Shown piece by piece: positions 22,741 through 34,839 of a DNA stretch of 64,000 bases. A program made the translations under genes and the position numbers. The stretch spans positions 121,528,124 to 121,592,123 of the forward strand of contig NC_083347.1 in NCBI RefSeq assembly GCF_019175385.1, given 5' to 3'. Positions within the stretch are counted from its first letter, which is position 1; every line of letters starts with the position of its first letter. Below the pieces are notes generated by a model. The model did no database searches. It was not told where the DNA came from and saw only the letters and a list, made by a program, of their open reading frames with translations. This stretch comes from Lycium barbarum. Lineage: Eukaryota; Streptophyta; Magnoliopsida; Solanales; Solanaceae.

Positions 22741-23387
22741 ACTTGGCAACTACTAGACCAGACATTTCTTATGCAATACAACACCTCAGTCAGTTCATGC
22801 ATGCTCCAAAGATGTCACATTATGAAACTGCTTTACATGTAGTAAGATACATAAAGGGTAATCCTAGACTTGGACTATTGATGACCAACAAACAGTCAAA
22901 TAAGATCACAGCACACTGTGATGCTGACTGGGCATCCTGCTTGTTGTCAAGGAAGTCAGTCACAGGATTTTGCATCAAGTTGGGAGACTATCTCGTTTCA
23001 TGGAAATAAAAAAAACGAAGCACGGTGTCTAGAAGTTCAGCTAAGGCTGAATATAGAGCCATGGCAAGCACAGTTGCAGAGTTGGTATGGCTTGAAGGAT
23101 TGTTGAAAGAATTAGGACTGAAGTTAGAGTTACCAATGGAACTGAAATGTGACAGCAAAGCTGCCTTGCAAATTGCTTCTAATCCTATGTATCATGAAAT
23201 AACTAAACATATAGAGATAGATTGTCATTTTATAAGGGAAAGGATACAGCAGGGAATAATCAGAACTGAGTTTGTTCCCAGCAAAGAGCAAATAGCAGAT
23301 GTATTGACTAAAGGACTGGGGAGGAAATTACATGATGATATGGTGTGCAAGTTGGCTATGCTGAATGTATTTCATCCCTCAACTTGA
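22741..23387 (+). pseudogene. Copia RT end and RNase H
   Basis: YLATTRPDISYAIQHLSQFM follows the foldback, then HYETALHVVRYIKG, and RNase H with AHCDADWASC, RKSVTGFC, a stop replacing one codon after LVSWK, RSSAKAEYRAMA, CDSKAALQIASNP and a final HIEIDCHFIRERI. The aspartate and glutamate positions of Copia RNase H are visible. It ends with the C-terminal KLGLL-like tail just before the polypurine tract. Confidence 0.87.
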
Positions 23388-23394
23388 GGGAGAG

Positions 23395-23515
23395 TGTAGA
23401 GATAATAAGCAGCTTACATGTCTTGTACCTTGAGTATGCAAGCATGAGTTGTACATAGTTAAGTTAATGCTCCATGATTAGGTGATTTAGTGCTTAGCTG
23501 TCAATAGCTACAGGG

Positions 23516-23573
<58 letters not shown>

Positions 23574-23702
23574 CATTGTACAGATTCATTTACAAGTTTT
23601 GATGAAATAAAATTACACAAAATTCTCCCCAATTCTCAGTCTCATTTCTCTCTCAATTCTTCATCTCCTTCACTGTGTTCTTGCTTGATTTTCCCTTCAA
23701 CA
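23395..23702 (+). repeat. Copia 3' LTR with a (TA)n tract
   Basis: Starts TGTAGAGATAATAAG after TTGAGGGAGAG and probably ends at TTCCCTTCAACA. A (TA)n microsatellite of about 25 units occupies 23521-23571. The right boundary is inferred from the terminal CA; no 5' LTR is available for comparison. Confidence 0.72.
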
Positions 23703-24189
23703 AAAAATAGCTAATTAGAACAAAGCAGTCAAAATATAATTAGATAAGTCCTTCAAATACAAAACAAACAACAACAAAAAACAATTAAAAAAAAAATCAG
23801 CATTTGGCCTTAACTCATCGGAATGAAACTCCTAAATTGCTTCAAGAGAAAACCTGTCGTCTAATTGCGTTCCGGATTTCAAAGTGCTTGTTTGATCTTG
23901 GTGCACATCAAACTATCATGTCGAAAAGAAAAAGAAAAAGAAAAAAAATCATACCAGCAATGGAAGAATATAAAAAATATCATTTGCAAAATTAATAGAA
24001 CGGAATGAACGACCAGTTCATACTATTGGAGGCTATATCCACAAAAGTTGATCCAAATAATTTTTGGCTTTTGCTCTTCCTTTCTTCCCCAACGTAAGTA
24101 TGTAACCTCTACTCCTCTGTTCCCCAATGTTTTCTTTTCCAGATTGAACTATTAATTGCCACATTAATCTATACTAATGATGCAGCATT
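23703..24189. other. Non-coding flank between Copia and Helitron-like DNA
   Basis: AT-rich, with A-rich runs and a GAAAAAGAAAAAG tract at 23925. The 63-codon frame here shows no recognisable family. I see no gene. Confidence 0.4.
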
Positions 24190-25020
24190 CTAACTATATA
24201 GAAGAGCCGGTTGGGCTCCTTTTTCGTCGTCCGTTGTGGGCCCATAAAAAAAATTATGGGCCTCATATATATTAAACAACAACTAAAATAAATAAAAATA
24301 AAAAATTGTGAGCCCCATATATATTAAACAACAACTAATATTACAAAAAACAATGTGAGCCCCATATTAAACACCAACCAATATTTAAAAAAAAAAAAGG
24401 TACAACAAGTGGAACCTACCATCTCCAAACTCAGGGGAAAAAAAAATTGAACCCCATATTAACAAAACAAGCAATATAAAAAAAAAAAAAAAAAACGAAT
24501 CTCATATTAAAAAAAACAAACAATGTCAAAAAAAAAGTGCAGACTTTGTATTCGTAGCAAACACTAATATAATAAAGTTTTAAATACGGAGCACAAACTA
24601 CAATGTTATATTAATCGTGTTTTGAACATAGTATCCCATATTGACAAAATCAAGCAATATAAAAAAATAAAAAAATAAAAAGTGAAATAAAATCAAGCAA
24701 TATAAAAAAAAAATGAAACTCATATTAAAAAAAAACAATGTCAAAAACAAAAATACAGATTTTGTATTCGTAGCAAACACTAATATAATAAAGTTTTAAA
24801 TACGGAGCACAAACTACAATGTTATATTAATCGTATTTTGAACATAGTATCCCATATTGACAAAATCAAGCAATATAAAAAAAAAAAAGTGAATCCCATA
24901 TTAAAAAAACAAACAATGTAAAAAAAAAATGCAGACTTTATTCGTAGCAAACACTAGTATAATAAAGTTTTAGATACGAAGCACAAACTACAATGTTATA
25001 TTAATCGTGTTTTGAACGTA

Positions 25021-25059
<39 letters not shown>

Positions 25060-25471
25060 GCATAAAAATAGTGCAAACTAATAATGTCCAAAAGGGTGGG
25101 CCCCACACTAAATAACACCAAGCAATATAAAAAAAATAAAAAATAAAAAGAAACTATATAAAGCATGAGTTTAGACCCATGCTTCGTCGTTCGTTGTCCC
25201 TTAAAAAAAAGGGTGGGCCCCATACTAAATAACACCGAGCAATAAAAAAAAGGAAGAAAAAAAAATGGAACTCACCATCTCCAAACTCATGAGAATAAAA
25301 AAGGTGGACCTCATATTATCAAAATCAAGCAATATAAAAAAAAAAAAAAAAAAACTGAATCCCATATTAATGTTAAAAAAAAAGTGCTGACTTTGTATTC
25401 TTAGAAAACACTAATATAATAAAGTTTTATATACGAAGCACAAACTACAATGTTATATTACACGTGTTTTG

Positions 25472-25521
<50 letters not shown>

Positions 25522-26407
25522 TAAAAATAGTGCAAATTAATAATGTAAAAAAAAAAGTGCACTCCATATTAAAAAATCAAACAATATTCATGTAATTTCC
25601 AAAGTATCTCATTAAGTCAATAATGATGGATTCATTGCCACGTGCGTATCAATCCATTAGTGGGAGCAAATGAAATTGACTTTCTTCAAAAGATTAAGTA
25701 GTCAAACCATACAATTTTTTTTTTTTTTTTATACTAGCCTGAGATCTAATCTAGATATTAAACTGTTGTATCTGCTATTCCGCCATGTCATTTATTTGTT
25801 ATGTTTACTAAAATAAATATACTTAAAATATTTATATTTTAAAATAAGATAGAATTTAGTTATTTTTTTATTTTTATTCTTACTTTAATAAATGTGAAAA
25901 GACATTAATGTCATAAAAAAAATCAAATGGAGATCAAATAATGAACAAGGAAAATTAGTCAAATTATAATTCTAATCGACGTTTTCTTAAAAAACCATAC
26001 AAAAGACAACATGACAAGTAAAATGAGCTAAACCGAGAATATTTACCAAAAATTAAAAACTAGTATTTCTTCGTTTAAATAGAAAATCAATTTTTACTTT
26101 GTTTCGTTAAACATGTAAAATTAATTTAATAATTTGAATTAGAATTGTCCAAATGAAAATTTGATAAAAAATAATAACTATTTTACACCTTTAAATTAAT
26201 CGAATTAAAATTGAAAGTAGCAACTAATGCTTAAATATTACTATTGTTTTATCTCAAAGAGAGGAAAAATAGTTTCCTTTTAAACAAGCCTTCTCTTTTA
26301 AAAAATATTAATAAATTTGCCGATTTTGTATTCGTAGCAAACATTAATATAATAAAATTTTAGATACGGAGCACAAACTACAATGTTATATTAATCGTGT
26401 TTTGAAC

Positions 26408-26491
<84 letters not shown>

Positions 26492-26577
26492 CATTATTTA
26501 AAGACAACTACATACACATAAATGCACTATAATTTAAAATGTTGGGTCCGTGCACATCACGGGCATAAGCCGTCTAG
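24190..26577 (+). mobile_element. Helitron-like element or nested Helitron cluster with internal repeats
   Basis: The 3' terminus is textbook: stem CCGTG-CACAT-CACGG (26548-26562), 11 nt, CTAG (26574-26577), next base T. The 5' side begins near 24190 with AACTATATAGAAGAGCC and TTTTTCGTCGTCCGTTGTG; a second similar start lies at 25153 (AACTATATAAAGCATG ... TTCGTCGTTCGTTGT). So at least two copies may be joined or nested. No Rep/helicase gene is present. The exact 5' base and the A|T insertion site were not resolved. Confidence 0.62.
24539..26490 (+). repeat. Five dispersed copies of a ~95-bp Helitron repeat unit, three ending in (TA)n
   Basis: Units start near 24539, 24755, 24931, 25387 and 26319. 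Each contains TTCGTAGCAAACACTAATAT (or a close variant), then GGAGCACAAACTACAATG, then ATCGTGTTTTGAAC. The last three are directly followed by (TA)n tracts at about 25023-25056, 25475-25518 and 26409-26488. A-rich connectors with AACAATGTCAAAAA and CAAGCAATATAAAA separate them. Confidence 0.82.
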
Positions 26578-27089
26578 TAAATATTAGAGAGTGGAGTGTT
26601 AAATCAGTATGAAAATTAAACGGCTGCTACATTGAAAGGCGAGTAAGGAATGAATTTGATTCACAGGCATTGCTTCATATTAAATTTTGTGTTGCTAGTT
26701 ATTAAATTCCCACGTGTTGCTTCATATTTAATTTGTGATTATTATCAATGAATTTGGTCCATGTAACCATTAGATGTAACTTTTCAGATTCTCCTGAAGA
26801 GAGCTTGCTTTCATGTGTTGACTTCTAATACTGTCTTTACGTAAATAAAATAATTATAAAATTAGATTTTAATTTACTGTAAAGGCAAAATTGTAATCCA
26901 ACTTTGAAGGTAAGAGTTTTCTATTTTTAGTATAATATGAACGAATATGATTAACATTTATAAAGCTAAAATAGAACAATTTACAACCCAAGTGCTAAAA
27001 TAAAAATACATTCTTCAAATTGGTAAAATAATTTAGCAAACATATGCAACAAAGCAAGTAATTTGGAACAAGAGCTTCCAAGAAAGTGT
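26578..27089. other. 3' flank of the minus-strand receptor-kinase copy
   Basis: AT-rich; no gene recognised. It would hold the 3' untranslated region and terminator of the minus-strand kinase copy, but I see no clear signal. Confidence 0.35.
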
Positions 27090-29629
27090 TCAACATGCGA
27101 GAAGTTGAATCCTGATCTTCTGTAGCATCCCTACAACATCTTTCATGTTTGTCCATCTTGCAGGAGATTCAACACAACAATCTTGTGCCACTTTCATGAT
27201 CGATGCCACACAATCTAACTTTAAGTAATTATCAATTGGTATTACCAAGTTAGCATCTACAACATCCATTACTGCCTCGGGGAGTGAATTACTTACCCAT
27301 TGCTTCAAGCTAAGATCTCCCTCGAACATTTCATCATTAGGCTTTTTTCTTGTTAATGTTTCCATCAACATGATCCCGAAACTATGAATATCACATTTTG
27401 TTGACACCAATTCATCCAGCCCATACTATATAGTCAAATAATTAATTTAAAGATATAACATCATTTCTTGTTGGAAAAAAAGAAGGAGGAAAAATCAATG
27501 GTCAAATTAAAGCAAAAGAATGAGACGTACATGGTGCAATATAACCCAAAGTTCCTACCGTTATTTTAGTGTATAAATCAGTCTCATCGTCACGAAGTAA
27601 TTTTGAAATACCAAAGTCACTTAGGTGGCCTACCATATCCTCATCCAACAAGATGTTACTAGGCTTCAGATCACAGTGAATCAAGGGCAATGAGCACCCA
27701 TGGTGGAGATATTCTGTCACGACCCATTTCAGTCTTGGTCATGTGGGCACCTACCTTTCCCACCTCGGTAGGCGAACCCTTATTTCACGTTCACAATTAA
27801 ATAAGATAATAGCGGAAGAAGTAAAACGACATAAGTCTCATAATGTAGCATAACATAGATAAGTGCGGAAATAACCGAATCCACCCCAGTATCAGGTCTG
27901 GTTATACAACAACATCTAATCCAAAAACTAAGTCTGAATAATAATACATAATTGTCTCAAATGATGTCTTGAAAAAAAGTAAGACACAAATAGTAGAGGA
28001 GTCTCCGAGGTCAGCGGACGCCATGCCACCCTGGGAACTCAAGTAAAAGGCTGAGAAGTCGACCAACCACGAGTCAGAGAAGTCGATCCGACCTGGTACT
28101 CTGCATTCATAAAAGAATGCAGCAAGTGCAGGTTAGTACAAACACAGTACTGGTAGGCATCATCGGCCAGCCAAGCATAGATGACATAATTCAGAACATA
28201 AGCAGATAGCAAAGAATTCGATAAGTATAAGATAATACAATCACAACCAATTAGCCATCATCGCCTATGTAAAACATCTAACCCCAATTGTACCGAGTCT
28301 GAATAAGTCAATCCAATTCAATCATACCAGTAAATACCAAGTCATCCCAAGTAAATGTCAGATCTTCGTAACAACCATAAGTGCAATGCAATGCCCGATG
28401 CGTCAATGCAATGCAATGCAAAATGTATGAATGTAATGCCGTGCCATGCAAAAAAGGTGTACACATGTACTCCGGACGGAAATATCAATGTTTCGGCAGC
28501 ACAACCCAGCGTGACTCGCGAAGTGTAAGTGCCACCCGTCTCGGTTCTTTGCCCAACAGACAGACGGGACCCCGGATCTTTGCTCACGGGGGGAATCCTC
28601 TCCAACACCACCCTGGGGGACCTGCGGAGTCCATGCACCAATAACGATTCCGGGACAACATCGGAACTCGTCCATACAACAATGATGCCAGCACAGATCA
28701 TCAGTCATCGGCCTCTCACAATCACTCAAGTAAAATAGTTTATCAACATCAGTTCACTCAATCCACGATACCGGGTATTCACCGACTATCGGCCATGCAT
28801 CATGAATATGTGAGAATGAATGCAATGCATATATCACGTACCAAAAACCAAGTTCAATAACACAAGTACCACGAGGGAAATATGTCAACAATGTATCATA
28901 ATACAATACCAATAGTGGTCTGCTATCAACATATATATATATATATATATATCATAAGTACCATAAGGGGTACGCCAATCATGCATTATAACGCAATACC
29001 AACACAGTGCATAATCCATAACTCAGTCACATTCAGTCATGACATTAACATAGACTCAGATATCTATCGCTACTAGTAGCGTCAATCGCCAAATAAAACA
29101 ATTGAGCACACACAACGGGGTAGCTAGTCCCAACACACAACAGAACCTAACCTAAGGCAATATCCAACCCAACTTCATACCCGAAGGTTCGCATGCTGTC
29201 TCCGACATTACATTCTAAATATGTGATTCGCTATGCATAGTCTCACTAGAGGTAAACCATAACCTACCTGGACTGCCGAACCGCTACACCAACAAGTCAC
29301 TCTTTTTCCTTGCCCTTCCTCTGAATCTCAGAACCAAAGTAGTCTAAGCATAATTGAATTCTATATTAGAAATCATGAATATTGATACTAATATTGCTAT
29401 GATATTAATTAGGTCCAATTTAACCCATGAAATTGGGAAAACGAGCCCGCAAGGGCAAAACGGGAAATTCGATGGTCAATTATCAAATTAAATTCTAGAT
29501 GATCATAACCCAATCATTAATTGTTGATTTAACTCAAGAATTATCTCAAATCTGATTTCAATAGAAAACCCCCAAATTAGGTATGAACCCTAATTTCCCA
29601 AAGCCTAACAGTACTTTAAAAAAAGGGCG

Positions 29630-29890
29630 TTTTTGACCAAAAAATTTAGACCACATTTTTGGTCAAAATAAATCGACCACGCGCGGTCAAAAAATCAAGA
29701 ATTTAATTTTTATTTTATTTTCAGTAGGATTTCGACCACTCGGGGTCGATTTTTTAAAATGAAAATATAATTTCGACCACGTGTGGTCGAAATTAAATTT
29801 TATATAAATAATAAATGGGAAACGTTTAAATTAAAAAGTAAAAAAAAAAACAATTTTCGACCACAAATTGGACCACGTTTATACCACATC
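29630..29890. repeat. Left subterminal palindromic repeats of the CACTA element
   Basis: Copies and half-copies of TTTCGACCAC / GTGGTCGAAA, matching the denser right-hand array at 34840-35335. Probably transposase-binding sites by analogy with En/Spm. Confidence 0.75.
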
Positions 29891-30095
29891 TGCTGGTAAT
29901 TCACTTTCCAATTGAAGCTTTTTCTCTCTCTCTTTCCTCTTTCCCTCTCCTCTCTCTACCCACACACACCACCTCTCTCCTTCTCCTCTCTACCCACACC
30001 ACCAGCCCACCGCCCCACTAGCCCAGACCCTCAACCCACCGCCTTCCGACCATCGCCAGTCCACCGTCGGCGGCGCAACCCATTATTTTCAGGTA
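29891..30095 (+). promoter_or_regulatory. Likely transcribed leader of the CACTA transposase gene
   Basis: A pyrimidine- and C-rich stretch (TTTTTCTCTCTCTCTTTCC ... CCACCGCC) ends in CAG|GTACG, a plausible splice donor near 30092. It has the composition of a plant 5' untranslated exon. Inference only. Confidence 0.35.
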
Positions 30096-30739
30096 CGTTT
30101 TTTTTTTTCCAATGTCATGAACACTTACCAATGCATAACAATCTCATGTTATTAGCTACATTACATTCTATATTTAGTAGATTTGATAACTTTATTTAGT
30201 GTTCAATATTTGTTTTAGGGTTTATATTATGTTAATTGTTTTTTGGATTTTGAATTGAAATTGAATAACAGGGCTGTTTCGGTCCCTTTTTGGGACTATT
30301 TTGATTCTTTATTTATGTGCTATTTATTTATTTTGGTTCTTTATTTATGTGCTCTTTATTTATTTTATGTTCTCTTTATTTATTTTTTCTTTCCATTATG
30401 AAGTGCTAACATTATTGAGGCTACTGGGTACTTAAGCACGTATTGTTTTCCGCCCAATATTATATTTTTTTGTTTGGAAGCTAGCAATGACATATAAAGA
30501 TATTGTTTAAGCACCGAATCTTACAATGTAATTATAGATTAAAGGTGGTTGAGTGCCTGCAACTTAAAACTTCTAGGTCCGCAAGACTCTGTTGCTCCTC
30601 TACCTTCTTTCCGTTCTTTTTGGGCGCTTAAGTTGTCAATTAGCAAAGTTTTCAACAATGCAACTAGTCAATGGAAAATAATAGAAGTATATTTCAGTAG
30701 CAAAGTTTAAGTTGTCATTCTTTTTGGGCGCTTAAGTTG

Positions 30740-30980
30740 TCAATTAGCAAAGTTTTTGGGCTGTTTTGGTCCATTTTTTTGGAGTATTTTGGTTCATTGT
30801 TTTGGGACTGTTTTGGTTCAGATTTTGGGACTGTTTTTGTTATTTTTTGGGACTGTTTTTGGTCATTTTTTGGATTGTTTTTTGGGACTGTTTTTTCGGA
30901 GTGTTTTTTTTGGACTGTTTTTTGGGACTATTTTTGTGGACTATTTTTTGGGACTGTTTTTTGCGGACAGTTTTGAGAGA
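30740..30980 (+). repeat. T-rich minisatellite (TTTTGGGACTG type)
   Basis: About 15 degenerate units of 11-20 bp built on TTTTTTGGGACTG or TTTTGTGGACT. All three plus frames are open here for 70-100 codons, which reflects low complexity and not coding. A second array of the same unit lies at 33420-33825. Confidence 0.85.
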
Positions 30981-30989
30981 CCATTGAAT

Positions 30990-31985
30990 CAAATGGAGTA
31001 TAAATCATCTTTGACACATATCTTGTTAAATTGCCCAGAAGTTCAACCTTATTATGAGTAAGTTTACAAAAAATTGCAAATTTTCATCATTTAAATTGAG
31101 AATAGGGGCTAACCTAAATTCCATTTTGTTGAACAGTCTCTTTGTGGAGATACATGGCCAAGAAACAGTGTCCGAACAATTTGGGACTTGGTTTAAAAAT
31201 TATGTAAGTTTTATATATAATTTTCTAACCTAATGTAGCAACATTACTAAGTTTTGAGTTCTAATATTTCTAACTTTCTAATACTTAACTTTTAATAGGT
31301 TTACAAAAATCTGTGTGGTTTTCATCAACAATTTTTGATGGACTTATCTTGGGGACCAACTAGTGTCCATTGTATGGACAAATATGTTGTTAATGGTTTC
31401 AAATTTAATACCCGAGAGTGTGCTAACCACATGAAAACTAATAACAGTGGTGTGTGGGTTAAAGGTGCTGATGGTGTTGATTATTTTGGTGTAATTGAAG
31501 AGATCTTAGAGTTAGATTATTCTGGTTGGCCTCTCAAAAAGATTGTTCTTTTCCTATGTAAATGATTTGATCCAACCCCAAAAAGAGGTACGAGGGTACT
31601 GGAGGAGTGCAATATAATTGAAGTAAAGCACAAGCGGCGGTATGCAGGTTACGATCCTTTCATCATTGCACACAATGTTAAGCAGGTGTACTATGTCCCT
31701 TATCCATTAAGACCAGATAATTCTGATTGGTGGGTAGTTATTAAAACCAAGCCGATTGGTCGTGTGGAAGTTGAGAATGATTTGCCTGCTGCCTTTCAGA
31801 CTGACGACACATCACATGTTAACCAACTAGTCAACTCAGAATTAGAAACTGAACTGGAGCATCCAGAACATATATTAGAAGAAGTGGATGTAGCACAAGT
31901 TATTCATGAAGTAGAAGAAAATGATGAAATTGAAACAAGCGATGAGGAAGAATGGTCAGACGAGGAAGAAAATGATGAAAATTAG
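30990..31985 (+). pseudogene. TNP2-type CACTA transposase, C-terminal fragment (DUF4216 region)
   Basis: Three exons: about 30990-31057, 31137-31203 and 31299-31985, with GT...AG borders. They encode THILLNCPEVQPYY, then VSEQFGTWFKNYV, then MDKYVVNGFKFNTREC, followed by GVIEEILELDYSGWPLKK and HKRRYAGYDPFIIAHNVKQV, PYPLRPDNSDWWVVIKTKP. This matches the conserved tail of plant CACTA transposases around DUF4216. It ends in an acidic tail. The conserved W of CKWFDPTP is a stop (TGA at 31563-31565). The catalytic domain is absent. Not functional. Confidence 0.82.
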
Positions 31986-32262
31986 CTTGTATTTCATCTT
32001 AGAACTATTTAATAACTGTAGTTTTATTTAATTGATTGTAAGACTTATAAGTATCTGAATCTTAATTGAATGTAAGATTTATAAGTGTCTCATATTGTTT
32101 GGGTATTTGGTTGGTATTTTATGTTTTGCATATTTACTAACTTCAGTAGTTCAATGCTAATGTCATTTTGGTGTTTTTTGTTTTGTGTGTTAGTATTTAC
32201 CATTAACATTTAATCTTTGTTTCATAATTTAATTGCAGTACTTACTTATATTTATTTTGTAG

Positions 32263-34531
32263 ATGGCAGGTGATAAAAAGGGTAAGGCTATTGCGAAAGC
32301 CCCAAAAAAGTCAAAAAAGAAGGGTTTGTATATACCACCAGAAGGCATAGAGCCAGGTCCCCTTCGGATTGGAGCTAGAGATCCTGCACCTTGCCTTCCA
32401 CCACTTGGACCGCCGATGTCAGGTGTTGCAGATGGGTTGTCATGGAGTCAGCCGACTGGCCATGTCGCAGTGCCACCATATTTTTGGCCTCAGGGCGAGA
32501 CATAGCCACATGGACGACGATCTCAGTCCCCTATCACACCTTCCACGATCCCACATGGCCTCCCTGAGTTTTATCATATGTCACAGCGAGCGGCTAGAAG
32601 TGGTACTCCGACAGTTACTCCTAGCTCGACTGTGTCACAGCCATCGACATCATCTACTCCACATGTTGGGACGTCGGAGCGTGAAGAAAGTAGCTCTGAT
32701 TCTGACGAAGAACGTCCCAAAAAAGGAGACCCTCCACAGGTTTTGAATTTTGATATGAATGGTCGTCTCATAATCGAGCTAGTTGGATACACGTAAGTTT
32801 ATTTAGTTTGCATAACTTATTTATTTTATTATAAGACATCTAATTTTATAGTATCTAATTATCTTATTGTTTTAATGCAGCTTCTATCCAGGCAAAGCAA
32901 CTAAAAGGATTTCAAAGACGATCAAAGGACTCTATAGAGACGTTGTTCCGTCTTGGGGCAAGGTGCCAGTGAAAGTGAAGAAGCAGATGTTTTTCGAGTT
33001 TAGGGTATTTAATATTTGTAGTAAAATACTATATGTTGATTGTTTATGGGATATTCCTTTAATATGCTCCCTACTCATATTAATTTCTTTGCAGACAAAG
33101 TTTTCCTGGAAGCCGGAACATCATGATTTAGTAGCGCAGAACTTTGAGAAAAAAGCGGCGAAAATACTTAAGGAGGCGTTACTTAGAGCTCGTAATAATT
33201 GTGTGCAGCCTGATTGGATCCAAGATGAATGGTGGAAGGACCTGCTGCACTACTGGGCAACTGATCCGACTTTTTTGAAACGAAGAGAAAATAGGAAGGC
33301 CGCTAGAGCCTTAATGAAGGGTGGATCGCTACACACTAGTGGCGCCACAAGTCAAGTGGACTTGATGAAGTGGCTGGTATGTCTCCTTCTTTAGCTTTGT
33401 CAAGTGACATTTTTTATTCTTGTTGGTTCAGATTTTTGAGACTGTTTTGGTTCTTTATTTTTTTGGACTGTTTTGGTGATTTTGTTGGATTGTGTTGGTT
33501 CAGTTATTTGGGACTGTTTTAGTTCAATTTTGGGATGGTTTTTGTTATTTTGTTGGACTGTTATTTTGAACAGTTTTTTAGGGCTGTTTTTGGACTATTT
33601 TTTTTCGACTGTTTTTTTGGACTGTTTTTTGTGGACTGTTTTGTGCGGACTGTTTTTTCTAGACTGTTTTTTTTTTTTACTGTTTTTGGTCATTTTATTG
33701 TACTGATTTTTGGCACTGTTTTGTGGACTTTTTTTTGGGACAGTTTTTTTTTTTTAACAGTTTTTTGCTGACTTTTTGTTGGGACTGTTTTTGCGGACAG
33801 TTTTTGCGGACTTTTTTAATTGTTAATTTTGATTTGTTTGTAGGAGCTCCAGAGGAGTCAGGCGGTACCTCAAGATGAGATCTTCAAGATTACTCACACG
33901 AGGAAGGAGAAGAACGTTGATGGTACAGACCGATGGGTTGAGCCAAGGGCTAAGCGAACTTGGGTAAGTCATTAGTTAACAATAATAATATATGTTTTGT
34001 ACTAAATTAAACTATTAACATTGTATCCTTCAATTTTAGAACGAATTTCAACAACACTTTGGGGATTTTCGAGCCACTCAGCCAAGTACCACGCAAATGG
34101 CTGACGAGTTAATACAGCAACAATGGATTGAGAAGGTTGCTCCCCCAACAAGGCATGGGACTGTTTATGGGATGCCTAATCGAGCCTTTCGTCGATACCC
34201 GTCGGCCCTTGAAGCCGTAGGTGTTACTGTTGATGGGACAGTTGATCTTAAGGAGTATGAAGCTATGAAACATCAAGTTGACCTGCTAACAAGAATACTT
34301 AATTCCTCGGAGGCCAGGATGTTGGGTATGCAAGCCCAGATTAATAGCTTACTTAATTCGCGGCAGTTTCTGATTCCCCCGTGTCCTGGGCATGCTCGTA
34401 GGTTACATCCTCCTAGACAACCCCGACCTTCCCAAGGTAGACGACGTTGGTCACAAGCTGACATAAATCATGCTGTTGTCGATGAGTCTAGTGGGGAGGA
34501 TACGGATCATGTCTCTAACACCGAACATTGA
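32263..34531 (+). pseudogene. Ptta/En/Spm-family plant transposase (Transposase_24-like) gene, one nonsense codon
   Basis: Five exons with clean borders: 32263-32792, 32881-33004, 33095-33376, 33844-33963 and 34040-34531, total 516 codons including the stop. The start is ATG-GCA-GGT with a lysine-rich N-terminus (KKGKAIAKAPKKSKKK). Middle exons give PGKATKRISKTIKGLYRD, WKPEHHDLVAQNFEKKAAK and WIQDEWWKDLLHYWATDP, then SGATSQVDLMKWL, FKITHTRKEKN and QQHFGDFRATQPS, the pattern of PF03004-type proteins that accompany CACTA transposases. The C-terminal part has a coiled-coil-like segment and a basic/proline stretch. Only one in-frame stop is seen (TAG at 32503-32505, codon 81, likely from CAG). 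The intron 33377-33843 holds a minisatellite. Confidence 0.83.
33420..33825 (+). repeat. T-rich minisatellite inside a transposase intron
   Basis: About 20 degenerate units on GGGACTGTTTT / TTTTTTGGACTG, the same family as 30740-30980, wholly inside the third intron of the Transposase_24-like gene. Confidence 0.85.
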
Positions 34532-34839
34532 CCTTTTTTATTAATGTGCTTTTGGATTCTAATTCTGCTATGTTTAAATGGATATGTATATGAATGTAGT
34601 TTTAATTTGAACTAGAAGTACTTTTAATTTTAAGATGTTTAAGTGTTTGAACGTAGTTTATGATGTTTAAGTGTTTGAATGGACAATGTTTAAGTGTTCA
34701 AGTGTTTGAACATTGTTTATGGTTGTTGTGTTGCATTGTTGATGAATTGGATGACTGTTTTGGTTGATGAATTTGGTTATTTGAAAATTTGCAGGTGGGA
34801 TGTCAAAAACAGGCAAATGCTGGAAAAAAATATTCCAGA

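Larger units (their letters stand above)
6835..23702 (+). mobile_element. Ty1/Copia retrotransposon, 5'-truncated, interrupted by a nested Gypsy element and a foldback
   Basis: Copia pieces occur in order on the plus strand: late gag and protease (6840-7360), GAG-pre-integrase (7430-7785), integrase C-terminal part (7880-8260), then after a 12.7-kb insertion reverse transcriptase (21219-22301), and after a 434-bp insertion the RT end plus RNase H (22741-23387). A purine tract (TTGAGGGAGAG) precedes the 3' LTR at 23395. The protease-integrase-RT-RNase H order is diagnostic of Copia. No 5' LTR and no gag start were found. Multiple frameshifts and stops show that it is dead. Confidence 0.88.

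Noticed and set aside
24539..26490. CRISPR-like array from regularly repeated units
   Set aside because: Units are ~95 bp, unevenly spaced (about 180-930 bp), with A-rich or TA-rich spacers, in eukaryotic transposon DNA.
28342..28738. Frames of 87-119 codons on both strands
   Set aside because: They lie in a chromovirus LTR; the same region in the other LTR (about 40600-41010) has different breaks, so there is no coding constraint.
30737..31061. Three overlapping plus-strand frames of 73-101 codons rich in F, W, G and L, resembling a membrane protein
   Set aside because: All three frames are open because of the TTTTGGGACTG minisatellite; only the last ~20 codons of one frame belong to the TNP2 remnant.
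33473..33771. Hydrophobic frames rich in F, L, D and W
   Set aside because: Same minisatellite, inside an intron of the transposase gene.
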